Positions 33,763-42,197 of a stretch of 42,842 nucleotides of DNA are shown here, piece by piece. How positions within the stretch are numbered: position 1 is the stretch's first letter; every line of letters begins with the position of its first letter. The notes under the pieces were generated by a model that made no database searches, was not told where the DNA came from, and saw nothing but the letters and a program-made list of their open reading frames with translations. The DNA lies in NCBI GenBank assembly GCA_947447355.1, contig CANFJF010000030.1:1-42842 (forward strand), given 5' to 3'. Made by a program: the position numbers and the translations under genes. The DNA comes from Comamonadaceae bacterium. GTDB taxonomy: Bacteria; Pseudomonadota; Gammaproteobacteria; Burkholderiales; Burkholderiaceae_C.

Positions 33763-34632
33763 CTACTCCACGATCTCGACGCGACCATCGTTGTAGATGC
33801 GGGCCCGGGTACGGCGATTGATCCAGCAGTTGAACGACACCGCCACCGGCGTGAAGCCGTGCCCTGCTGCATAGTTAATGTGCACCGCCATCGCCGTGCT
33901 GTCGCCGCCGGTGCCCATCGGCCCAAAACCGGTCTTGTTGATGGCGCGCGCCAAGCGGCGCTCCATGTCGGCCAGGATTGGTTCAGGATTGATCTCACCG
34001 ATGGTCCGCAGCGTCGCCTCTTTGGACATCTTGGCGGCGTAGTCGAAGGTGCCGCCAATACCGACACCAATCACGACCGGCGGGCAGGGTTGAGACCCGG
34101 CCTTGAGCACCGTGTTCATGACGAATTCCTCGATCGTGTGCAAGTCTGGAAAACTGAAAATCTCCAGCGCCGCCCAGCGGCCCGAGCCCAGCGCTTTGGG
34201 AGAGCACGTGATGTCGACAAAATCTTGATCGTCCACCATGTCAAAGGTCACGATCGGCATGTCTTTGCCGTGGTGGCCCCGCTCCAGCGTCAAGGGGTTG
34301 GTGACATGTGGCAGCAGCGGGGGCTGGATGCTGGCGACCAGTTCTGCAAAGCCGTCGGTGATGGCTTGGCGCACATTGCCACTGAATCGGGCTTGCGTGC
34401 CCACGCGCACAAAATAGACCGGCACACCCGCATCCGAACACACGAAGTGATCGCTGCGTTCAGCCGCTTCAGCGCTGGCGATCATGATGCGCAGCGTGTG
34501 GCGGGCCGTCTCGTTTCGCTCAACACTGCCGGCCAAGGCCAATGCGGCCTTGGTGTCGTCAGGAATACGGCGCAGCGAACGGTTGTAAAGCTGCGCCGTG
34601 ACGCTCTTAATAAGGTCTGCGGTGATGGCCAT
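33763..34632 (-). CDS. Class I fumarase-type hydratase, alpha subunit (4Fe-4S)
   Basis: The 289-residue iron-sulfur subunit of a two-subunit fumarase/tartrate dehydratase-type enzyme. Three Cys at positions equivalent to cluster ligands are visible: Cys65 in VCSDAG, Cys183 in QPCPPVVIGVGIGGTFD and Cys269 in FNCWINRR. In fumarases the usual first motif is CQDTG and the last region reads SCSADR, so the substrate pocket has diverged. A further Cys143 lies in TCSPKALGSG, where other members have a K-G-rich loop. It is 20 bases after the crotonase gene and two before the beta subunit. The reaction is reversible hydration of a dicarboxylate; the exact acid is unknown. Confidence 0.92.
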   Translation of the reverse strand: MAITADLIKSVTAQLYNRSLRRIPDDTKAALALAGSVERNETARHTLRIMIASAEAAERSDHFVCSDAGVPVYFVRVGTQARFSGNVRQAITDGFAELVASIQPPLLPHVTNPLTLERGHHGKDMPIVTFDMVDDQDFVDITCSPKALGSGRWAALEIFSFPDLHTIEEFVMNTVLKAGSQPCPPVVIGVGIGGTFDYAAKMSKEATLRTIGEINPEPILADMERRLARAINKTGFGPMGTGGDSTAMAVHINYAAGHGFTPVAVSFNCWINRRTRARIYNDGRVEIVE

Positions 34633-34652
34633 GGGAATGTCGTTTCGAACGC

Positions 34653-35429
34653 TTAACGCCCCAGAAACACGGGCTGGCGTTTTTCTTTGAAGGCGAGCTG
34701 AGCTTCTCGCGCATCGTCAGTCTTGCCGATGACGGCGGTCATGTCCTGCTCGTAACGGTAACCGTCGCGCAGGCTCATGTCCTCGATCACGTTCATGGTG
34801 TGCTTGCCCATGCGCGTCGACACCGGGCTCTTGGACGCAATCGTGCGGGCCAGTTCCATGGCTGTTGACATCAATTCTTCAGGCGTCGTGCAAAATTCAG
34901 CAATCCCTAGGCGATAGAGTTCGGCCCCGGGCACGCGGTAGCCGGTCAGCGCCATGCGCCGCAGGCGGGAATGGCCAAACAGCCGCATCGCATGGCTGCA
35001 ACCACCCAGCAAACCGACGTCCACCTCAGGCAATCCAAGCGACGCTTTTTCAGACACCACGAGGATGTCGGCCGAGGCGGCCATGGCCAGTCCCGAGCCC
35101 AGCGCTGCACCGTTGATGGCGGCAATCACGGGCTTAGCGCATTCGCGAATGGCATGAAAACACTCGCGGGTGCGCCGCGAATGGGCCACCAAATCACCCG
35201 GCCCTTTGATGTTTTCTGCGCGACCCTTCAGGTCTGCGCCAGCGCAAAAAATCTTACCCGCACCGGTCAGGATGACCGCTCGGACTTCGTCCATTTCTGA
35301 AATGCAATCCAAAGCCTGTGTGAGCTCGTCATTCAACACGCGGGTCAGTGCGTTCACCGGTGGGCTGTTGAGGGTGAGAGTCGCGACATAGTCGGTGATG
35401 TCGACGGTGAGTTGCTGAAAGTTTTGCAT
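34653..35429 (-). CDS. Enoyl-CoA hydratase/isomerase (crotonase) family protein
   Basis: A 258-residue crotonase. The oxyanion-hole segments are FCAGADLKGR and NGAALGSG. Compared with rat mitochondrial enoyl-CoA hydratase, the Glu164 equivalent is kept (Glu135 in GLPEVDVGL) but the Glu144 equivalent is Ala115. Hydratases usually need both, so isomerase, hydrolase or carbon-carbon cleavage activity is possible. The ATG at 35429 follows GGAAA; an in-frame TTG one codon upstream is less likely. It lies between a Bug gene (46 bases) and the hydratase alpha gene. The substrate is presumably a CoA ester made by a CaiB enzyme of the cluster. Confidence 0.9.
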   Translation of the reverse strand: MQNFQQLTVDITDYVATLTLNSPPVNALTRVLNDELTQALDCISEMDEVRAVILTGAGKIFCAGADLKGRAENIKGPGDLVAHSRRTRECFHAIRECAKPVIAAINGAALGSGLAMAASADILVVSEKASLGLPEVDVGLLGGCSHAMRLFGHSRLRRMALTGYRVPGAELYRLGIAEFCTTPEELMSTAMELARTIASKSPVSTRMGKHTMNVIEDMSLRDGYRYEQDMTAVIGKTDDAREAQLAFKEKRQPVFLGR

Positions 35430-35475
35430 CAATTTTCCAAAGTTAAGGGGTGTTTTCAGTTTTAAAAAGAAGTTG

Positions 35476-36447
35476 TCAGTCTGCGATAGCGCCAGCCTTT
35501 TTCACCAACGCAGCCCATTTGGGCAACTCCGTGCGGATCAACAAAGCGAAGTCCTCCGAACGGCCAAAAGTTGGCTCAATGCCCAGACCGATAAGTTGTT
35601 GCTTGAGCGCCGGCGTGGCCATCGCGCGGCCGAGCGCCGCGTGCAGCGTTGCCAGGACGTCCTTCGGCGTTCCGGCGGGCGCCAGCAAGCCCAGCCAGTT
35701 GGAGACCTCATAGCCCGGCAGACCCGACTCTGCCATCGTCGGGATCTGGGGCAGGATGCTCATACGCGCCGTGGAGGTGACGCCCAATGCACGCACCTTG
35801 CCGCTCTTGATGTGTTCCTCGTAAACCGTGTAAGAGTCGAAGCTCATATCGATACGGCCCGCCAGCACATCCATCAACACTGGCGCGCTCCCACGGTAAG
35901 GCACGTGCAACATGTCAACGCTCGCCAATGATTCAAACAAGGCTCCGGAAAGATGACTGGAGCTCCCGCTACCTGCAGAACCGTACGTCAAAACACCCGG
36001 CTGTTTTTTGGCCAGTGCGATCAGTTCCGCGATATTTTTGACCGGTAACGTGGCTCTGACGACGAGTACACGCGGGGTAATATGTGTCAGGCTGATCGGT
36101 GCAAATTCTTTGATCGGGTCGTAGCGCAATTTAGGGTAAAGCGCCGGGTTGATCACCTGCGTGCCCATGGTGCCGAACAGCAGCGTGTAGCCATCTGGAA
36201 CCGCTTTTGCCACAGCCTCGGTAGCCGGAGCGCCGCCGGCACCCCCGCGGTTGTCGATGATGATCGATTGGCCCAACTCAGTGCCCAGTCGCAAAGCCAT
36301 GCTGCGCGCCATGAAATCGGTCGCGCCGCCGGCGGGGAATGGCACGATCAAGCGCAGGGGCTTATCAGGAAACGCAGCCGCGCACGGCACCCCCCAAGCC
36401 AGCCCGGCCAGCAGAACAACCGCGACTGCATGTTTGAATTCTTTCAC
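35476..36447 (-). CDS. Bug/TctC-family solute-binding protein (6 of 6)
   Basis: A periplasmic receptor of 323 residues. The signal peptide is AVAVVLLAGLAWGVPCAAA, then FPDKPLRLIVPFPAGGATD. LTYGSAGSGSSSHLSGALF and MLHVPYRGSAPVLMDVLAG are present. The start is a GTG at 36447 with no clear ribosome site; no better start was found. It is the first gene of the 14-gene leftward array that ends with EthD copy 1, so its ligand is the best candidate for the pathway's growth substrate. It is divergent from the rubrerythrin gene. Confidence 0.92.
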   Translation of the reverse strand: MKEFKHAVAVVLLAGLAWGVPCAAAFPDKPLRLIVPFPAGGATDFMARSMALRLGTELGQSIIIDNRGGAGGAPATEAVAKAVPDGYTLLFGTMGTQVINPALYPKLRYDPIKEFAPISLTHITPRVLVVRATLPVKNIAELIALAKKQPGVLTYGSAGSGSSSHLSGALFESLASVDMLHVPYRGSAPVLMDVLAGRIDMSFDSYTVYEEHIKSGKVRALGVTSTARMSILPQIPTMAESGLPGYEVSNWLGLLAPAGTPKDVLATLHAALGRAMATPALKQQLIGLGIEPTFGRSEDFALLIRTELPKWAALVKKAGAIAD

Positions 36448-36639
36448 TGGCCAAAGCCTTGATGCGTGTTTTTATGAAGCCGTGAATATAGTGTTCGACC
36501 GCTGCGACGCTGTCGCTCGAATGATTCCGTACTTTAAAAGCTTGTCCTGTTTGAGGCTAGGCGAGCAGGGACATATCAGCTATGACGGGCTTCAGCAAAG
36601 TGATGCGCGACTTGCCTAAAGACCCTATCGATAGCTTAG

Positions 36640-36721
36640 GTAAATTCAATTGGGCTTTTTGATTGTCAAAAACTATCATTATTCATCTTTCGATTTATTT
36701 AATCTATTCACGGACACCCGA
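36640..36721. promoter_or_regulatory. AT-rich presumed promoter region of the rubrerythrin operon
   Basis: About 80 bases directly upstream of the rubrerythrin ATG are far richer in A and T than the surroundings. A segment at 36665-36683, read on the minus strand, begins AATAATGATAG, resembling one half of a Fur box; by eye about 13 of 19 positions match the Fur consensus. No convincing spaced -35/-10 pair or OxyR palindrome was found. Confidence 0.35.
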
Positions 36722-37207
36722 ATGACCTCCCAACGCCCCGACATCAAAACCATAGCCAACCTCGAAGCTGCCTTTGCTGGCGAATCAATGGCCCACATCA
36801 AGTACCGCTATTTCGCCAAACTCTCACGAGAAGCCGGCGACGAAGACACCGCCCGCGCTTTTGAAGAAACCGCCGACCAGGAAGTCATGCACGCCTTCGG
36901 CCACCTTGATTTGCTTTACCCCAAGGCGACGATGACACCGGCCAAGGCTTTGCAAATCGCGATTGATGGTGAAACCTATGAGTACACCGAGATGTACCCC
37001 GGTTTTCGCGCCACTGCTGAAGCTGAAGGTCAGTCGGCGGCTGTGGCCGAGATGAATGAGCAGATTGAAGAATCCAAAGTTCATGCCGCTCAATTCAAGA
37101 CGACATTGCTGAAGGCCCAAAAGCGCTTTGCGGCGCTGGCCAAAGTCGAAGAGCGTCACGCCAATCACTACAAAGCGCAGCTTGAAAAGGTTCAGGCTAC
37201 GGCCTGA
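36722..37207 (+). CDS. Rubrerythrin-like diiron protein
   Basis: A 161-residue ferritin-like protein of the rubrerythrin family, which reduces hydrogen peroxide to water with electrons from rubredoxin. The diiron motifs include Glu21 in FAGESMAHIKY and ExxH at 54-57 in DQEVMHAFGHL; YTEMYPGF at 88-95 is characteristic, and a later ExxH lies at 143-146. The C-terminal rubredoxin domain of classical rubrerythrins is missing, but a separate rubredoxin gene follows 46 bases downstream. The ATG at 36722 gives the standard N-terminus (DIKTIANLEAAFAGE); an upstream start lies in the AT-rich leader. The set is a peroxide defence system, probably cytoplasmic. Confidence 0.92.
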   Translation: MTSQRPDIKTIANLEAAFAGESMAHIKYRYFAKLSREAGDEDTARAFEETADQEVMHAFGHLDLLYPKATMTPAKALQIAIDGETYEYTEMYPGFRATAEAEGQSAAVAEMNEQIEESKVHAAQFKTTLLKAQKRFAALAKVEERHANHYKAQLEKVQATA

Positions 37208-37253
37208 AACCTGGCAACTCCGCTGACAATCTCAACTATTTGAAAGACCCATC

Positions 37254-37418
37254 ATGAAAACTTATCTCTGCATCGTTTGTGGCTTCGTGTACGACGAAAC
37301 CGCTGGCCGACCTGAAGACGGCATCGCTGCCGGCACCCGCTGGTCCGATGTCCCTGAAAGCTGGGCCTGCCCGGATTGCGGCGTCGCCAAAGCCGACTTC
37401 GAAGTCGTTGAAATTTAA
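37254..37418 (+). CDS. Rubredoxin
   Basis: A 54-residue iron protein that carries single electrons. The four iron-binding Cys are Cys6 and Cys9 in [12 protein letters not shown] and Cys39 and Cys42 in [10 protein letters not shown]. It lies between the rubrerythrin gene (46 bases) and the reductase gene (16 bases), so it is the electron shuttle between them. GAAAGA precedes the ATG. The short length and the family motifs leave little doubt. Confidence 0.96.
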   Translation: MKTYLCIVCGFVYDETAGRPEDGIAAGTRWSDVPESWACPDCGVAKADFEVVEI

Positions 37419-37434
37419 ACTCAGGAGCTGCAGC

Positions 37435-38646
37435 ATGAGCGCACCCGTGATCATCGTTGGCGCCGGACTGGCCGGTTGGACCACCGCGCGTGAATTTCGC
37501 AAGTTGGACAGCACCACGGAGTTGTTGCTCATCACGGCTGACAGCGGCGACTTTTATGCCAAGCCGTCGCTTTCCAATGCGTTTGCGCAAGGCCGACTGC
37601 CGGCCCAAATGGTGAGCACGCCAGTGGCCAAAATGGCGGAGACGTTGAACGTCACGCTGCTGTCGAGCAGCCGCGTGCAATCGGTTGAGACAGCCGCACA
37701 AACGATCAACGTGATAAACCACACTGGCAGCCGGACGCTGGTCTACCGTGATCTGGTCCTGGCCACAGGCGCGCAGCCGATCAAAGTGCCCCTTGAAGGC
37801 AACGCCGCCGAGGCTGTTCTCAGTATCAATTCACTGGATGACTTTGCCTTGTTCCACGCGCGTTTGCAGGCCGCCAACGATGCCGCCAACGGACTTAGAC
37901 CGCAAGTGCTGATCATGGGCGCTGGCCTGATTGGTTGCGAGTTTGCCAACGATCTGGCCCATGCCGGTTATCGCGTGAGCGTGGTCGACCCCGGCCCGCG
38001 TCCATTGGCCACTTTGTTGCCGCCTGAAGCCAGTGCAGCGTTGCAACAAGCCCTCGAAACCTTGGGGGTACGCTTTTATTTTGGCGCCACGATCAGCGCC
38101 GTCAACACAGCGCCCACTGCCGCTGAAGCACCCGGATTGCTACACGCGACCTTGGTCAGCGGCGAGATCTTGGTGGCTGATGCCGTGTTGAGCGCGGTGG
38201 GTCTGCGCGTCAACACTACGCTGGCCCAAGCCGCGGGTCTTGTCGTTGATCGCGCCATTGCGGTGAACGCCCGACTGCAAACCAGTGCGGCGCATGTTTA
38301 CGCTTTAGGCGACAGCGCGCAGTACGCCAGCGCAGTCTCACCGTTGTCGGCGCATGGCTCAACGCTCCCTTATGTGATGCCGATCATGAATGCCGCCAAG
38401 GTGCTGGCATCAACCTTGACCGGAACGCTAGCCGATTTAGTGTTCCCCTTGATGCCTGTCTCGATCAAAACACCGGCGCTGCCCCTTGTCGTCGCTGCGG
38501 CTCGGAACGGCTTGGCTGGCGGCTGGCAAGCCGCTGAAGCCGGCGTCTGGCAATGGCTTGACGACAACGGTTTACAGCGCGGGTTTGTGCTGTCTGGCGC
38601 TCAAACTGCGCAACGCATGGTGCAATCGAAACGGGTCACGCTGTGA
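37435..38646 (+). CDS. Rubredoxin reductase-type FAD/NAD(P)H oxidoreductase
   Basis: A 403-residue two-dinucleotide-binding flavoprotein. The FAD motif is IIVGAGLAGWTTARE at the N-terminus. The NAD(P) motif is LIMGAGLIGCEFANDL, and the second FAD contact is YALGDSAQY. There is no CxxC redox pair, which fits rubredoxin-NAD+ reductase rather than a disulfide reductase. AGGAG lies before the ATG at 37435. Its position directly after the rubredoxin gene indicates that it passes electrons from NAD(P)H to rubredoxin and on to rubrerythrin. Upstream in-frame starts would overlap the rubredoxin gene and are rejected. Confidence 0.92.
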   Translation: MSAPVIIVGAGLAGWTTAREFRKLDSTTELLLITADSGDFYAKPSLSNAFAQGRLPAQMVSTPVAKMAETLNVTLLSSSRVQSVETAAQTINVINHTGSRTLVYRDLVLATGAQPIKVPLEGNAAEAVLSINSLDDFALFHARLQAANDAANGLRPQVLIMGAGLIGCEFANDLAHAGYRVSVVDPGPRPLATLLPPEASAALQQALETLGVRFYFGATISAVNTAPTAAEAPGLLHATLVSGEILVADAVLSAVGLRVNTTLAQAAGLVVDRAIAVNARLQTSAAHVYALGDSAQYASAVSPLSAHGSTLPYVMPIMNAAKVLASTLTGTLADLVFPLMPVSIKTPALPLVVAAARNGLAGGWQAAEAGVWQWLDDNGLQRGFVLSGAQTAQRMVQSKRVTL

Positions 38647-38788
38647 CAACGTTCCCCCGTTAAAAGTCAAAAGTAACCAACCCCATTTGCACAAGCCCAC
38701 ACCACCGGCTTTAGGTCCCGCGGCCTACAATATATTTCCTTACAAGCAATTGACGGCCATTTGGCCACCCCCGCAGGAGACGCTTCAA

Positions 38789-41098
38789 ATGCCCCAAACA
38801 CCGGTCGACAACGAACAAGAAAAACGCGACGAGCTGCGCCGCGCAGCGCTCGAATACCACGAGTTCCCGACCCCCGGCAAAGTCGCCGTCATGGCCACCA
38901 AACAGCTGATCAATCAGCGCGACTTGGCCTTGGCCTACACGCCAGGCGTTGCGGCCCCTTGCGAAGAAATCGTCAAAGACCCGAACGCCGCTTATAAGTA
39001 CACCAGCCGCGGCAATCTGGTGGCGGTCATCACCAACGGCACAGCGGTGCTGGGTCTCGGCAACATCGGCCCACTGGCATCCAAGCCCGTGATGGAAGGC
39101 AAGGCAGTACTGTTCAAGAAGTTCGCTGGCGTCGACGTCTTTGACATCGAGATCGACGAGCTTGATCCGGGCAAATTGGTCGACATCATCGCGTCGCTGG
39201 AGCCAACCTTCGGAGCCATCAACCTCGAAGACATCCGTGCACCTGACTGCTTTTACATTGAGCGGGAACTGCGTCAGCGCATGAAGATTCCGGTTTTTCA
39301 CGATGACCAGCATGGCACCGCCATCACCGTCGGTGCGGCCATTCTCAATGCGCTCAAAGTGGCCAAGAAAGACCCCAAAAAGATCAAAATGGTGACGTCT
39401 GGTGCCGGTGCTGCCGCTCTGGCTTGCCTGAAACTCTTGGTCAAACTGGGTATTCCACGCGAAAACATTTTTGTGACCGATCTGGCCGGCGTGGTTTATG
39501 AAGGCCGTACCGAGCTGATGGACGAAGACAAGATCCAGTTCGCGCAAAAAACCACGGCTCGCACCTTGAGCGAAATCATCGAAGGTGCTGACGTCTTCCT
39601 CGGTCTGTCCGCTGGCGGCGTCCTGAAAAAAGACATGGTCAAAAAAATGGCGACCCATCCGATCATCTTTGCATTGGCCAATCCAAATCCAGAGATAACT
39701 CCCGAAGACGTCAAATCGGTGCGAGATGACGCCATCATTGCCACGGGTCGGTCTGATTACCCCAATCAGGTCAACAACGTTTTGTGCTTTCCGTATATCT
39801 TCCGTGGTGCGCTGGATGCTGGCGCGTCAACCATCACCGACGAAATGGAAATTGCCGCAGTGCACGCCATTGCTGAGCTGGCACAAGCCGAGCAAAGCGA
39901 GGTGGTGGCGGCCGTTTATGTCGGCGAACAGCTGGCTTTTGGCCCTGAATACCTGATTCCCAAGCCGTTCGACCCGCGCCTGATGATCAAAATCGCACCG
40001 GCTGTTGCCCAAGCGGCAGCCGACAGTGGCGTAGCACTGCGTCCGATTGAGGACATGGCTGCGTACCGCGAAAAGCTGCAAAGCTTTGTCTATGCATCGG
40101 GCACAGTGATGAAGCCGATTTATGCCGCGGCCAAAGCGGGCAGCCGCAAACGTGTTGCTTATTCTGAGGGTGAAGAAGAGCGGGTTCTGCGGGCTTGCCA
40201 GATCGTCGTTGACGAAGGCCTTGCTCGCCCAACCCTGATTGGCCGCCCGGCGGTGATTGCGCAGCGCATTGCCAAGTTTGGCCTGCGGCTCAAAGAAGAA
40301 CTCGATTACGACGTCGTCAATGTCGAGCAAGACCACCGCTACCGCGACTTCTGGCAGACCTACCATCGCATGATGGAACGCCGCGGCGTGACGGTGCAAA
40401 TGGCCAAGATCGAAATGCGCCGCCGCTTGACTCTGATCGGCACCATGCTGCTGCACAAGGGTGACGTTGACGGCTTGATTTGTGGCACATGGGGTACCAC
40501 AGCGTTACACCTTGACTACATTGACCAAGTGATTGGCAAGCGCGCCGGTGTCAATACCTACGCCTGCATGAATGGACTGATTTTGCCGGGGCGTCAGGTA
40601 TTTTTGCTCGATACGCACGTCAACTATGACCCGACCGCGGAGCAACTCGCTGAAATCACCACCTTGGCCGCAGAAGAAATGATGCGCTTCGGCATCAAGC
40701 CCAAAGCAGCCTTGCTGTCGCACTCGAACTTTGGCTCATCGAACCAACCCAGCGCTATCAAGATGCGCCAAACGCTTGAGTTACTGCGCGAAAAGTCGCC
40801 ATGGCTTGAAGTTGACGGCGAGATGCACGGGGATGTCGCGCTGGATGCCGATTCACGCAGGCTCGTCATGCCGAACAGCACGCTCAGCGGAGAGGCCAAT
40901 TTGCTGGTGTTGCCGAATATCGACGCCGCGAATATCGCTTATAACCTGCTCAAAACGGCCGCTGGCGGGAATATCGCCGTGGGTCCGGTTCTGCTTGGAG
41001 CCGATAAACCCGTGCATATTCTGACGGCCAGCACCACCGTCAGGCGTCTTGTGAACATGACCGCCTTGACTGTAGCGGACGCCAACGCCGGTCGTTAA
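38789..41098 (+). CDS. maeB: NADP-dependent malic enzyme fused to a phosphotransacetylase-like domain
   Basis: Oxidatively decarboxylates malate to pyruvate and CO2, supplying NADPH and pyruvate. It has 769 residues, close to E. coli MaeB (759). The malic domain is N-terminal ([25 protein letters not shown]), then the nucleotide-binding region ([28 protein letters not shown]). From about residue 430 follows the phosphotransacetylase-like domain ([17 protein letters not shown]), which in MaeB binds effectors such as acetyl-CoA. The ATG at 38789 follows AGGAGA; the frame is open upstream into the reductase gene. A hairpin lies just after the stop. In this window it would return malate-derived carbon to pyruvate. 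Confidence 0.96.
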   Translation: MPQTPVDNEQEKRDELRRAALEYHEFPTPGKVAVMATKQLINQRDLALAYTPGVAAPCEEIVKDPNAAYKYTSRGNLVAVITNGTAVLGLGNIGPLASKPVMEGKAVLFKKFAGVDVFDIEIDELDPGKLVDIIASLEPTFGAINLEDIRAPDCFYIERELRQRMKIPVFHDDQHGTAITVGAAILNALKVAKKDPKKIKMVTSGAGAAALACLKLLVKLGIPRENIFVTDLAGVVYEGRTELMDEDKIQFAQKTTARTLSEIIEGADVFLGLSAGGVLKKDMVKKMATHPIIFALANPNPEITPEDVKSVRDDAIIATGRSDYPNQVNNVLCFPYIFRGALDAGASTITDEMEIAAVHAIAELAQAEQSEVVAAVYVGEQLAFGPEYLIPKPFDPRLMIKIAPAVAQAAADSGVALRPIEDMAAYREKLQSFVYASGTVMKPIYAAAKAGSRKRVAYSEGEEERVLRACQIVVDEGLARPTLIGRPAVIAQRIAKFGLRLKEELDYDVVNVEQDHRYRDFWQTYHRMMERRGVTVQMAKIEMRRRLTLIGTMLLHKGDVDGLICGTWGTTALHLDYIDQVIGKRAGVNTYACMNGLILPGRQVFLLDTHVNYDPTAEQLAEITTLAAEEMMRFGIKPKAALLSHSNFGSSNQPSAIKMRQTLELLREKSPWLEVDGEMHGDVALDADSRRLVMPNSTLSGEANLLVLPNIDAANIAYNLLKTAAGGNIAVGPVLLGADKPVHILTASTTVRRLVNMTALTVADANAGR

Positions 41099-41112
41099 AC
41101 TGGTTCCACGAG

Positions 41113-41153
41113 AGCCAGCGCTAACTTTCTACTTGAAAGACCTTGCGCTGGCT
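41113..41153. terminator. Two-tier hairpin downstream of maeB
   Basis: AGCCAGCGC at 41113-41121 pairs perfectly with GCGCTGGCT at 41145-41153. Within the 23-base interval a second stem forms (CTTTC at 41125-41129 with GAAAG at 41135-41139). It starts 15 bases after the maeB stop. The lack of a T run leaves factor-independent termination uncertain. Confidence 0.5.
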
Positions 41154-41273
41154 GCCCAATCTTTAAGCAGTCTATTGCAATTTCTGGCCACATGAGTCAA
41201 ACTACGCCCCTTGAAGATTCAGGGTTAACCCGACAACACTGGGACATCTTGAAGTTCAAGAAAGGCGTTTTTC

Positions 41274-41723
41274 ATGTTTCGCAGTCGCAATTGGCGTTGT
41301 TGGGATTATTGGGGTTATAGGCGTTGGGGGGCGCAGTTCCGAGCCATCACAGTAGGGCTTCTGGTCGTGCTGACACTCTCGGGGGTTTTCAGCACCGCAT
41401 CGGTGCACGCAAAAGGCCCTGTTACAACTTCCCATGAACCGATTGCACTGAGTCAATTGCCCGCGCAAGGGCAAGCCATGATGACGCTGATTTATCAAGG
41501 CGGACCATTCAAGTACGACAAGGATGGCACGGTGTTTGGCAATCGGGAGCGTTTTCTTCCGGCCCGACAGCGCGGTTACTACCGCGAATACACCGTCAAA
41601 ACGCCAGGAGAACGTAGCCGTGGTGCACGGCGTATTGTGTGTGGTGGCGATCGGCCAGCTGCACCAGACGCCTGTTTTTACACCGACGATCACTACGCCA
41701 GTTTTCGTCAGGTCGTTCGCTAA
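41274..41723 (+). CDS. Secreted guanyl-specific ribonuclease, barnase/RNase Sa-like
   Basis: A 149-residue exported ribonuclease that should cut RNA after guanosine. A basic N-terminus and hydrophobic helix (VGLLVVLTLSGVF) end near VHA-KG at about residue 46. The mature domain of about 100 residues has FGNRERFLP, then the general base Glu105 in YYREYTV, an Arg pair at 119-120 in ARRIV and the general acid His140 in TDDHYASF. These correspond to barnase Glu73, Arg87 and His102. Two Cys (123, 134) may form a disulfide. AAAGGCG precedes the ATG. The next gene encodes a barstar-like inhibitor, so the pair is a toxin or degradative enzyme with its immunity protein. Confidence 0.93.
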   Translation: MFRSRNWRCWDYWGYRRWGAQFRAITVGLLVVLTLSGVFSTASVHAKGPVTTSHEPIALSQLPAQGQAMMTLIYQGGPFKYDKDGTVFGNRERFLPARQRGYYREYTVKTPGERSRGARRIVCGGDRPAAPDACFYTDDHYASFRQVVR

Positions 41724-41795
41724 ACCGAACGTCCGAGCAGGTATTTAGTTTCGGTTTATTTGTTGGTTAACTTGTTATTAGAAAGAGACACGAAG

Positions 41796-42197
41796 ATGGA
41801 CACACCACTTCGTACTGTGAGGCCAAATATTGTTCAATCGATACGCGCATTTCGCGTACCGGAATTGCAAGATGCGGCAACCGAATTAGGACATCACTTC
41901 CTGTACGCGAACTTGGGTAACGCCCAAAGCAAGCAGGATGTGCTGGACATGATTGCGGCCCAGTACACCTTCCCCGCCCATTTTGGCAAAAACTTCGATG
42001 CGTTGTATGACTGCATGACCGACTTGGTTCACAAGTCTGGCCAACAGCCTGGCTTTATCGTCGTGCTGGAGCAAATTCCAGCGAATGCCAAGTTTGACAA
42101 AGAAGCGCGCGAGCAGCTGCTGGACATCTTCAGAGATGCGGCTGACTATTGGGCGGATCGAAAGATTCCGTTCCGATGCTTCTATTCTTTTCTGTAG
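41796..42197 (+). CDS. Barstar-family ribonuclease inhibitor
   Basis: A 133-residue cytoplasmic inhibitor of barnase-type ribonucleases, somewhat longer than barstar (90 residues). The binding segment FPAHFGKNFDALYDCMTDL (59-77) carries Asp68 and Asp72 at the positions of barstar Asp35 and Asp39, which plug the ribonuclease active site. The ATG at 41796 is preceded by GAAAGAGA-like sequence; another start 12 codons upstream has less support. The gene follows the ribonuclease by 72 bases, an AT-rich interval that could hold its own promoter, so that inhibitor is made even when the ribonuclease is not. Confidence 0.94.
   Translation: MDTPLRTVRPNIVQSIRAFRVPELQDAATELGHHFLYANLGNAQSKQDVLDMIAAQYTFPAHFGKNFDALYDCMTDLVHKSGQQPGFIVVLEQIPANAKFDKEAREQLLDIFRDAADYWADRKIPFRCFYSFL

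Noticed and set aside
17514..36447. Mobile genetic element or genomic island with integrase
   Set aside because: No transposase, integrase, terminal repeats or tRNA flank was found; the block may still be accessory but shows no direct sign of mobility.
36630..36700. OxyR-type binding site upstream of rubrerythrin
   Set aside because: ATAG and CTAT elements occur, but their spacing does not fit the four-element OxyR pattern.
38486..38788. N-terminal extension of the malic enzyme frame
   Set aside because: It overlaps the rubredoxin reductase gene; the ATG at 38789 has an AGGAGA ribosome site and gives the normal MaeB N-terminus.
41192..41320. Small open frame of 42 codons overlapping the ribonuclease start
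   Set aside because: It has no ribosome site and ends in Leu/Gly-rich sequence read out of frame with the ribonuclease signal peptide; it could be a leader peptide but nothing supports it.
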